Positions 25,928 to 33,324 of a stretch of 64,000 nt of DNA are shown one piece after another. Every line of letters begins with the position of its first letter. Within the stretch, counting starts at the first letter, position 1. The notes beneath the pieces are model-generated. The model did not search any database. It was given only the letters and a program-made list of their open reading frames with translations, and was not told where the DNA came from. A program made the translations under genes and the position numbers. The DNA is from Lachnospiraceae bacterium (GTDB lineage: Bacteria > Bacillota > Clostridia > Lachnospirales > Lachnospiraceae), in contig JAGAJL010000023.1 of NCBI GenBank assembly GCA_017626095.1, positions 51,497-115,496 on the forward strand, given 5' to 3'.

Positions 25928-26113
25928 TGATGTTGGGGTCAAAAGGTATTTAGATTCCATGATACCAACGGATTGCTACGAACTTTGTGCTCTCGTAATC
26001 CTAAAACATTCGAAATCCGCCCCAAACGGCTACTTTCTCATGTTTTGCGGGTCCCAAAGTCATACTTTTTCATGCGAGCATGAAAAGTATGACCTTTTGC
26101 CAATGGTATCATG
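25928..26113 (+). repeat. Dispersed structured repeat family A (copy A3, most complete)
   Basis: Module order: ATGATGTTGGGGTCAAAAGG; CATGATACCAACGG; stem GGATTGC (25970-25976) / GTAATCC (25995-26001) around a CTCTCG-ended loop; GAAATCCGCCC; CTACTTTCTCATGT; GCGGGTC; a variable hairpin at 26059-26093 with 16 paired bases; and TGGTATCATG, which is complementary to CATGATACCA near the 5' end. The whole 186-base unit can therefore fold back on itself. Confidence 0.8.
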
Positions 26114-26156
26114 TAAAAATGGGAATATAAAAAGCAAAAAGCAAAGAAAAAATAGC

Positions 26157-26186
26157 TTGCATTATTTCGATATACTATGTTATAAT
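26157..26186 (+). promoter_or_regulatory. Promoter of tRNA-Trp
   Basis: TTGCAT (26157-26162) and TATAAT (26181-26186) are 18 bases apart, and the mature tRNA begins 32 bases later. Confidence 0.65.
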
Positions 26187-26217
26187 CAACTTCGGCAGTT
26201 AACAAAACCAAATATAT

Positions 26218-26288
26218 AGAGGAATAGTACAGTGGTAGTGCGGCGGTCTCCAAAACCGTTAACGGGGGTTCGATCCCCTCTTCCTCTG
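26218..26288 (+). tRNA. tRNA-Trp (anticodon CCA)
   Basis: Acceptor AGAGGAA/TTCCTCT with discriminator G, D-stem GTAC/GTGC, anticodon stem GCGGT/ACCGT with loop CTCCAAA (anticodon CCA), and a T-loop TTCGATC on a 5-pair stem. CCA is not encoded. It has its own promoter and terminator. The secE-nusG genes that often follow tRNA-Trp in Firmicutes are absent here. Confidence 0.95.
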
Positions 26289-26290
26289 CT

Positions 26291-26322
26291 AAAGAGTCTT
26301 TGAAAATCAGAGGCTCTTTTTT
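26291..26322 (+). terminator. Intrinsic terminator after tRNA-Trp
   Basis: AAAGAGTCT pairs with AGAGGCTCTTT (with a G-T pair and small bulge) and the T-run TTTTTTG follows directly. Confidence 0.75.
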
Positions 26323-26420
26323 GTTTTTCCTTGTTTTGATTTTTTACATAATTTTTACATGATATGAAAATGATATTTACATGACTTCTTTATGATAAAT
26401 ACATAGGAGCGTGTATATAT

Positions 26421-26654
26421 ATGAAATTAGTATGGAACATGGTAAATAAATTAGATATAAATATCCGATGGAAACGATATTTGTTTCTATTTTGTTTTTC
26501 TTTGATTTGTGCAGCGTCAGGATTGGTTTTCTGGTTGTTTGCAGGACGAGTTATTTGGTCTGATGTGCAGTGGATGCTTTGCTTTTTGGGGTATCCTATG
26601 GTGTATATTGGATTTTATGGAGGGTATTTGTATCTAGCATATCATGATATCTGA
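26421..26654 (+). CDS. Small two-segment membrane protein, hypothetical (77 aa)
   Basis: A 77-residue product with two hydrophobic segments (about 20-42 and 50-73) and a basic N-terminus. AGGAG lies 11 bases before the ATG, slightly far. It is not SecE, which has a single C-terminal segment. No family recognised. It has no close neighbours: the tRNA terminator is upstream and a 499-base gap follows. Confidence 0.5.
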   Translation: MKLVWNMVNKLDINIRWKRYLFLFCFSLICAASGLVFWLFAGRVIWSDVQWMLCFLGYPMVYIGFYGGYLYLAYHDI

Positions 26655-26763
26655 TTACTTTACAAAAATACATGATGTCAGTGTTGAAATATTATGTACC
26701 ATCTTGCATGCATAAATGGTATATCGTTTTTTTGATTGTCTAAATCAATTAATGTGTTGAAAA

Positions 26764-26841
26764 ATGGCAAAATAAAAGAACCTGCTTTTTTTCTTGATAT
26801 ATATTGGATCAGGAAAATTTCCGATTCTTTTATTTTGCCAT
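26764..26841. repeat. Perfect 17-bp inverted repeat, possible terminator or element end
   Basis: ATGGCAAAATAAAAGAA (26764-26780) is the exact complement of TTCTTTTATTTTGCCAT (26825-26841). The 44-base loop contains a second pair, CCTG/CAGG. The length of the loop is unusual for a simple terminator. Confidence 0.55.
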
Positions 26842-27048
26842 TCTTTTTGCATTGGGAAGTTACAGTTAAGATTTTCTTCTAACTTCATTAAATCCATTTG
26901 CATATATTTCTCAGTAGTCTTCGTATGTCATAATATCAACTTCGGTTGTTTTTTATTATAACATAAGTGTTATATATCAGGCACTTGGAACACATAGATG
27001 TTTTTCGACATTTTAAACGAGAAAACGCTATCCATATAGATTGTAATC

Positions 27049-27077
27049 TTGTAAAGAAAGAAGGTAAATGGTATTAT
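27049..27077 (+). promoter_or_regulatory. Promoter of the HD-GYP/receiver and hybrid kinase unit
   Basis: TTGTAA (27049-27054) and TATTAT (27072-27077) have a 17-base spacer, 77 bases before the chosen start. Confidence 0.45.
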
Positions 27078-27153
27078 TTATTCATAGTGTAATGATACAA
27101 AAGGTGAATTCGTTTTGACTTCTTTTGAAGAAAAATGTAATAGGGGATACGAG

Positions 27154-29133
27154 ATGAAAAATAAAATATCAAAGCAGTTTTTAATTACGATTGTTGCGAT
27201 TTTCTGTTTGCTGGTGTTTATGACAACTTATATCTTTTCTTCGTTCTATCAGAGTTCGGTTAAAAGAATAGAGGAGCTGGGTGTCAGCAATATGAAAAGC
27301 GAATCTGCCATGATTGAAAATTACCTCAATAAGAGTATGGATGTTTTGTGGGTAACTGCGGATACGGTCAATTATATGATGGAAAATGGTGCGTCATCCG
27401 AAGAAATCCTTCAGTATTTAACGATCGAAGCAGAGCATGAAAAGCAGCAGATTGATGAAAATTTCACCGGAATATACGGTTACATCAATGGGGAGTATTT
27501 AGATGGTATTGGCTGGGTTCCTCCAAAAGATTATGATCCGAAAACAAGAGACTGGTATATTGCGGCAAAAGAAGCAGGAGGGAAGGCTACCATTGTCGCT
27601 CCGTATCTGGACGCACAGACCAATACCGTGATGTTTTCTGTCAGCCAGTTACTTTCAGATGGGGAAAGTGTTGTGTCACTGGATATTGCACTTAATGAAG
27701 TTCAGACCATTACTGAGGAAATGACGATGAATGGTATGGGATATGGCTTTATTATGGATGATTCGGGACTAATCATTGCTCATTTTGATGAAAGTGAAAA
27801 AGGAAAAATATATCCAACCAATGAAGAACAGAAAATAATGCTTGCCAACATTTTTGATCCGGACAAGGAAAGCTTTGAAATGACAATCCAGGGTGAGGAT
27901 TGTACGGTGTTTTTTAATCAGGTCATGGATAAATGGTATGTGGTAATGGTTATCAGCAATACCAGATTGTTTCATGATTTGCGGATGCAAATGATGATTG
28001 GTATTTTCATTACTTTGATTGTCTTTCTGATCATTGTTGTTTTTTGCTCCATTTCTGCAAGAATTATTGATCAATATCAGAAAAAAGAGCATGAGAGTAA
28101 AGAGAAACTGGACAATATGAATGCCAATATTATTCGGGCACTTGCATATACGATTGATGCAAAGGATCGTTATACCAGTGGACATTCCCAGAGAGTGGCG
28201 GATTATTCTCTTGCCATTGCAAAAAGAATGGGGAAATCAGAGGAAGAACAGAGAATCATTTATTATGCGGGGCTCTTGCATGATGTTGGTAAAATCAGAG
28301 TTCCTGAAGAAGTAATCAATAAACCGGGAAAACTGACAGAGGATGAGTTTGAACAGATTAAGGTTCATCCCATCAGCGGTTATCATATTTTAAAAGGCAT
28401 ACATGATGATGAGCAGATTGCACAGGGGGCGAAATATCATCATGAGAGATATGATGGAAATGGTTATCCAAATGGTCTGGAAGGTGAAAATATTCCTGAA
28501 ATATCACGAATCATCGGTGTTGCTGATGCATATGACGCTATGGCAAGTGACAGAAGTTATCGAAATGCTCTTCCACAGGAAAAGGTTCGTTCAGAAATTG
28601 TGAAAGGGCGCGGACAGCAGTTTGATAAAGAAATTGCGGATATTATGATACAGATGATTGATGAAGATGAGCATTATACGATGTGTCAGTCTAAAAAGAA
28701 CGTGCAAAATATTCTCGTAATTGATGATGATATGATGAACATTAAAGTGGTGGAGCATATTTTCAAAGATGAACCGGAATACAGGGTTATTGGTGTTAAG
28801 GATAAAGATGAAGCATTTGATATTCTGAAAAAGCAAGAGGTCAGTGTCATTTTGCTGGATCTAATTATGCCGGACATTGATGGGTTTGAACTCTATCAGA
28901 AGATTCGGCAGAAGTACAATATTTCGGTCGTGCTTGTGACCGCAGACAGGAGTATTGAGACCATTGATAAAATCAGACAGCTTGGAATTGACGATTATCT
29001 GACAAAACCGTTACATGCATATGTAGTAAAAGAAATCATTCAAAGTATTACAAATAATTGGGATAACTGGAATGATTTTTTGAGTATGAAACATGAAACT
29101 GACAGACGTCATTCAATCAGCGAAGGAGTATAG
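27154..29133 (+). CDS. Membrane Cache sensor with HD-GYP phosphodiesterase and C-terminal receiver domain
   Basis: A 659-residue signalling protein. Segment TM1 (7-29), an extracellular Cache-type sensor (about 35-270, with DPKTRDWYIAAKEAGG), TM2 (280-305), HD-GYP (about 328-490: HSQRVADYS, LLHDVGKIRVP, YHHERYDGNGYPNGL) and a receiver (about 517-635) with phospho-acceptor Asp569 in VILLDLIMPD and Lys in YLTKPL. Receivers usually precede HD-GYP; here it is C-terminal. ATG 27154 has AGGGG before it; the in-frame TTG at 27115 does not. The hybrid kinase pseudogene starts 6 bases later and would be its natural partner. Confidence 0.9.
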   Translation: MKNKISKQFLITIVAIFCLLVFMTTYIFSSFYQSSVKRIEELGVSNMKSESAMIENYLNKSMDVLWVTADTVNYMMENGASSEEILQYLTIEAEHEKQQIDENFTGIYGYINGEYLDGIGWVPPKDYDPKTRDWYIAAKEAGGKATIVAPYLDAQTNTVMFSVSQLLSDGESVVSLDIALNEVQTITEEMTMNGMGYGFIMDDSGLIIAHFDESEKGKIYPTNEEQKIMLANIFDPDKESFEMTIQGEDCTVFFNQVMDKWYVVMVISNTRLFHDLRMQMMIGIFITLIVFLIIVVFCSISARIIDQYQKKEHESKEKLDNMNANIIRALAYTIDAKDRYTSGHSQRVADYSLAIAKRMGKSEEEQRIIYYAGLLHDVGKIRVPEEVINKPGKLTEDEFEQIKVHPISGYHILKGIHDDEQIAQGAKYHHERYDGNGYPNGLEGENIPEISRIIGVADAYDAMASDRSYRNALPQEKVRSEIVKGRGQQFDKEIADIMIQMIDEDEHYTMCQSKKNVQNILVIDDDMMNIKVVEHIFKDEPEYRVIGVKDKDEAFDILKKQEVSVILLDLIMPDIDGFELYQKIRQKYNISVVLVTADRSIETIDKIRQLGIDDYLTKPLHAYVVKEIIQSITNNWDNWNDFLSMKHETDRRHSISEGV

Positions 29134-29139
29134 GTTGCT

Positions 29140-31849
29140 ATGAAAAAGTACTATCGATTCATTTGGATTATCTTTTTTATACAGTTGATTGTAATTTCGG
29201 CTTCGCTCTTTTATGCAAAGGTGGATGACATGACACTTGCAAAAGGAGATGTGCAGGTGTTTAATTCCGGCTGGACATTAATACGGGAAGATGGAACTGA
29301 GACGGATTTAGCAAAACTACTCTATAATACAACAAGCAGTCCGAATGAAAAGATCATTATAAAAAATACGATTCCAAAAGAATACTTAGGTAAAACCCTG
29401 ACTTTTTTATCTGCTGACAAAATCTTGCACATTTTTGTGGATGATGAATTGATTTATTCTTTTGGTATGAATGATCAAAGGCTATTTGGTCAGACGCCGG
29501 GCAGTGTCATTGTATTTGCAGATTTGCCTTCTACGTGTGAAAAAGGTGAAATCAGAATCGAAATGTGTTCGCCTTATGCAAATTATGCCACGTATTTAAC
29601 GGATATTTCAGTTACCAAAAGAGATGTGGCCATTCTTCATTTTATTACACAGAAATCATTTGATCTTATCTTAAGTCTGATTGTTTTTATGTCTGCGGTC
29701 ATCTTTTTGATTCTGGCAATTACCCAGAAAATGCTTCGTAGAAAAACCGGCGGCATCGAATATCTAAGTGTTTATTTGCTGTTAATGAGTATTTATTATC
29801 TGATTGAAACAAAAGTGTTGGAAGTTTTTTATGGAAATCAGACTCTGTATTCTAATCTGATTTTTATTATTTTAATGACAGCGCCTTTGTTTTTTGAGAC
29901 TTATTGTTGTGAAGCATTACCGAAGTTATCCAAAACATTTTTGTTCGCAATTATTCTTTCGGTCATCAATATCGTTGTGCAGTTAGTTTTGCAGATCAGT
30001 GGTTTTGTGGATTTTATGGACATGGCCTTTGTATCACACAGCATCATTGTCGTGTTGATTGTTATAAATGTTGTGGCTTTAGGACAAATGGCACGTAAAG
30101 AAAAGAGTGTGGAAGTGGTAGTCCAGTTTTTGGGATGTGCCAGTATGATGGTCGGTGCTTTTGTTGACATTATCAGAACTTATACAATCAAGGTTGGCGA
30201 TCTTGGAAAGGCAAGCCGGTATGGGGTAAGCGTTTTTGCGATATGTACGCTGATTATCTATATGATTCAGATGATGCATGAACATGTAAAATTTGTAGAG
30301 CAGGTAAAAAATGATGCGATTGCCGCCAATGTTGCAAAAAGCCAGTTTCTTGTAAATATGTCGCATGAAATTCGGACACCGTTAAATGGTATTCTGGGAA
30401 TGGATGCAATTCTATTGGAAGAGTGCAAAGATGAAAATCTGAAGGAATATGCAAGAAACATTCAAAGTGCGAGCGAATCACTGCTTTCCGTTATTAATGA
30501 CATTCTGGATATTTCGAAGATTGAGGCAGGAAAACTCGAAATTCTACCCGTGGAATATGAACTGGCTTCCGTTATTAACGACTGTTGCAATATCGCAAAA
30601 GTAAGATCTGACAGTAAAGAGCTTTCTTTCCGTATGATGGTGGAGCCGAATCTTCCTACACGTCTATTTGGCGATGAAATCCGTATCCGGCAGATTATCA
30701 ATAACTTTTTGTCCAATGCCGTGAAGTATACAAAAGAAGGAAGTATCACGCTTTCTGTTGATTATGAATCGGTCAGTAGCCGTCAGATTATGTTGGTTGT
30801 GTCCGTGCGTGATACCGGAATTGGGATTAAAAAAGAGGATTTAAAAAAATTGTTCCAATCCTTTACACGTCTGGAAGAAAAGCGAAACCGCAATATTGAA
30901 GGGACCGGACTTGGATTAAATCTGACACAAAAACTTGTTCAGATGATGGGTGGAGAAATAACGGTAGAAAGTGTTTATTGCTCCTGATGTACAAATTTTG
31001 GTAGTCGATGATGTTGAGATAAATCTAAAAAGTTATGAAAGGTCTTTTGAAAAAGACATAAATGCAGATTGACACTGCGGGAAGCGGTGAAAAATGTCTG
31101 CAATACGTTCAAAAAAAGCAGTATGATTTGATCTTTTTGGATCATATGATGCCGGAAATGGATGGTGTTGAAACACTGCAGAAAATGAAAGTTCTGGAAA
31201 CGGATTTCAATAGACAGACGCCGGTTATCATGCTTACGGCGAATGCTACCCGAGGCGCTAGGCAGGAATATCTAAAGGCAGGCTTTACCGATTATCCGGC
31301 AAAACCATTTAAGGAAAAAGATATCCAGGAAATACTACTGAAATATCTGGGAGAAAAGATGTACCGTCAGGAAGAGGATACAGAGTGCCGGACGGAGGAT
31401 GAAAATGCTAAGATTGTGATGGAGCAATCGGACGAGTCAATGAATCATCGGATGTAGAGCCAAATGAACGATCAAAGGAACAACAGGCTGACGAAAAGAA
31501 GGATATTCTTGAACGTTTGAAAGAGGAGACACGGTTGGATGTGGAAACCGGAATTAGTTATTGCATGGACCGGGATTTTTATTTAGAATTACTGAAAGAT
31601 TATATGGATTCTGATAAAAATACAGATTTGGAAGATCTGTTCGAAAAGAAAGACTGGAAAAATTACCGTACGATTGTACATGCATTAAAGAGTACTTCCA
31701 AGACAGTGGGTGCCGTGTCGCTTTCCAAAGAAGCAGAGGAACTGGAAATGGCAGCAAAAGCTGAGGATGAGGAATATATAGAAGCTCATCATGCGACGGT
31801 AATGGAACATTATATGGTTTTGAAAGAGCAGTTAAAGCAGATTTTATAA
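29140..31849 (+). pseudogene. Hybrid sensor histidine kinase (7TM sensor, HisKA, ATPase, receiver, HPt), frame-disrupted
   Basis: The intact first part (29140-30987, 615 residues) has an extracellular beta-rich region, about seven membrane segments (185-390), HisKA with His409 in [12 protein letters not shown], and the ATPase boxes [17 protein letters not shown] and GTGLGL. It stops right after EITVESVY, where GEGSTF is expected. The receiver then continues in another frame from 30980 ([17 protein letters not shown]) to a stop at 31070, changes frame again near 31060 (MQIDTAGSGEKCL, LIFLDHMMPEMDG) to a stop at 31457, and a third change near 31435 leads into an HPt domain with IVHALKST (31412-31849). 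Part of the kinase-receiver linker is also missing. These are three separate lesions, so loss of the full phosphorelay is likely. Confidence 0.8.
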
Positions 31850-32000
31850 TAATTCCGATAAGATGGAAATAAATAAGATATTCCCGGAGACTGTCTGAAA
31901 AACCGGCAACCATAGAATGAGCTGGCGCGGATATATTGGGGACACAAATCAAAAGAGGAGATATTGAAACAAACAGAAACAGGGAAGATGTAGAAAATAT

Positions 32001-33050
32001 ATGGTTATGAATAGAAAATGGAAAAAGTATTTGGTGTTAATTGCAATATGCACAGGTCTTGCTGCATGTTTGACCGGCTGTAAGGTTCCTTTTTCTGATC
32101 GTACAGTGGAAAGGGTAGTGTTGACAACCGGATTTGATAAAGAGGGCGTGTTTCGGATTGGCACGGCTGTTTGCAGCAAAGATGAATTTATGCTTTATCT
32201 GACCAATACGCAAAATCGGTATGAAGAAATATATGGAAGCGAAATTTGGAATGTTGCTTCGGAAAATCAGACGCTGGAAGATAAAATCAAAGATATGGTC
32301 GGTGCACAGCTTGCACAGATTAAAACCATGAATCTTTTGGCAAAAGAAAATCATGTGACCATGACGGAGGAAGAAAAAAAGCTGGTTTCTTCTGCTGCAA
32401 AGGAATATTATTCTTCTTTGAACCAGCATGAAATTGATACTTTGAATCTCACGGAGGAAATCATTGCGGAGTATTATAGTGAGTATCTGATTGCTCATAA
32501 GGTTTATACGTACATTATCCGTGATATCAATCCGGAAATCAGTGATGATGAAGCAAGAACTGTGACGGTAGACTGGATTTATTTGAAATCCCCGGTTGAT
32601 GAATTTCAAATCAAGCAGAAAGCTTATAATGTTCTTGCAAAATTGCAGGCCGGAGAAGATTTTGAAGCCGTTGCAAATGAATACAGTGATGATCCGGTTT
32701 TAACGCATTCATTTTGCAAAGGCGTGGAAAGCCCGGAAATAGAAACCGTAGCATTTAATCTGGCGGAAGGTGAAATCAGTGATGTGATTTTTTGTATTGA
32801 CGGATATTATATTCTTCGTTGCGTCAGCACTCTTAACAGGCAGGAAACGGATGATAATAAAATCAGGATGGTAGAGCAACGGAAAAACGAAGCTTTTAAC
32901 GATGTATATGGTTCTTTTGCTAAAGAGCAGATTAAACAGTTGAACGAAGATGCCTGGGAAGAGATTGAATTGATTCAGGATGAAAATATTCAGACCTCTG
33001 ATTTTTTTGCCGTTTACGATCAGTATCTGGGCGAAATGAAACTACAGTGA
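32001..33050 (+). CDS. PpiC-type peptidyl-prolyl isomerase / foldase lipoprotein
   Basis: A 349-residue exported protein. A basic N-terminus and hydrophobic run end in LTGC (Cys27 from the first Met), a lipobox. A SurA-like helical chaperone region is followed by a parvulin domain (about 185-290: ISDDEARTVTVDWIYLKS, AGEDFEAVANEYSDDP, FNLAEGEISDVIFCIDGYYI). PrsA-like foldases help secreted proteins fold outside the membrane. The His residues typical of active parvulins are not obvious, so catalysis is uncertain. Either ATG 32001 or 32007 may be the start; neither has a strong ribosome site. Confidence 0.85.
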   Translation: MVMNRKWKKYLVLIAICTGLAACLTGCKVPFSDRTVERVVLTTGFDKEGVFRIGTAVCSKDEFMLYLTNTQNRYEEIYGSEIWNVASENQTLEDKIKDMVGAQLAQIKTMNLLAKENHVTMTEEEKKLVSSAAKEYYSSLNQHEIDTLNLTEEIIAEYYSEYLIAHKVYTYIIRDINPEISDDEARTVTVDWIYLKSPVDEFQIKQKAYNVLAKLQAGEDFEAVANEYSDDPVLTHSFCKGVESPEIETVAFNLAEGEISDVIFCIDGYYILRCVSTLNRQETDDNKIRMVEQRKNEAFNDVYGSFAKEQIKQLNEDAWEEIELIQDENIQTSDFFAVYDQYLGEMKLQ

Positions 33051-33149
33051 AATCCGCCCTGTCGGGCTGCTTTATCATGTTTTGCGGGTCTTAAAGACAT
33101 GCTTTTTTGTACAAGCACAAAAAGCATGTCCTTCTGACCCTGGTATCAC
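33049..33149 (+). repeat. Dispersed structured repeat family A (copy A4, 3' half)
   Basis: It starts at the foldase stop codon: GAAATCCGCCC, then CTTTATCATGTTTTGCGGGTC, a hairpin at 33096-33130 (GACATGC...GCATGTC), GACCC and TGGTATCAC. Compared with the hairpin of copy A3, four base pairs are changed on both sides so that pairing is kept. GGGTC and GACCC form an outer stem around it. Confidence 0.75.
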
Positions 33150-33207
33150 TTTATAAAAAATTTACAATTATGGAAACCCAGTAAAATCAAGGGTTTCAAG
33201 GGCTTTA

Positions 33208-33234
33208 TTAGCACTCATATAAAACGAGTGCTAA
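33208..33234 (+). promoter_or_regulatory. CIRCE operator (HrcA binding site)
   Basis: TTAGCACTC-N9-GAGTGCTAA is an exact match to the CIRCE consensus. HrcA repressor binds it and releases on heat stress. It lies 90 bases before the htpG start. In most Firmicutes CIRCE controls groE and dnaK; here it predicts HrcA control of htpG. Confidence 0.95.
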
Positions 33235-33241
33235 TTTTGTG

Positions 33242-33270
33242 TTGAAATTCTTTTGGCTAGGGTGTACACT
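33242..33270 (+). promoter_or_regulatory. Candidate htpG promoter next to CIRCE
   Basis: TTGAAA (33242-33247) and TACACT (33265-33270) are 17 bases apart, starting 7 bases after CIRCE. If used, CIRCE would be just upstream of the -35 box, which is not the usual place; a promoter upstream of CIRCE is also possible. Confidence 0.4.
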
Positions 33271-33324
33271 TCTAAATGTCGGGTGCGGCAGGCACTTGTA
33301 TTAGGAAAGGAAAGTGATTTTTTT

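Larger units (their letters stand above)
25622..26217 (+). other. 596-base non-coding region between radA and tRNA-Trp
   Basis: In order: an AT-rich part with a direct repeat (GCAATATATTT at 25678 and 25700), a string of hairpins at 25738-25856, the full copy of repeat family A at 25928-26113, and the tRNA promoter at 26157-26186. Open frames over this stretch run through hairpins and the repeat and are not called. Confidence 0.7.
26655..27153 (+). other. 499-base non-coding gap before the HD-GYP/receiver gene
   Basis: Contains a perfect 17-bp inverted repeat (26764-26780 and 26825-26841) with a 44-base loop, followed by CTTTTT. On the minus strand about 26873-26955 can be read TTEVDIMTYEDY-stop-EIYANGFNEVRRKS-stop, a possible remnant of a gene end. 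A promoter for the next gene is at 27049-27077. Confidence 0.5.

Noticed and set aside
25824-26219. 131-codon open frame between radA and tRNA-Trp
   Set aside because: It runs through the 24-bp hairpin, the full family-A repeat and the tRNA promoter; no ribosome site and no protein-like pattern.
26421-26654. secE next to tRNA-Trp
   Set aside because: The protein has two membrane segments and lacks the SecE pattern; nusG does not follow.
29140-30987. Calling the histidine kinase a normal complete gene
   Set aside because: It ends just before the last strand motif of the ATPase, and receiver and HPt remnants continue directly downstream in other frames.
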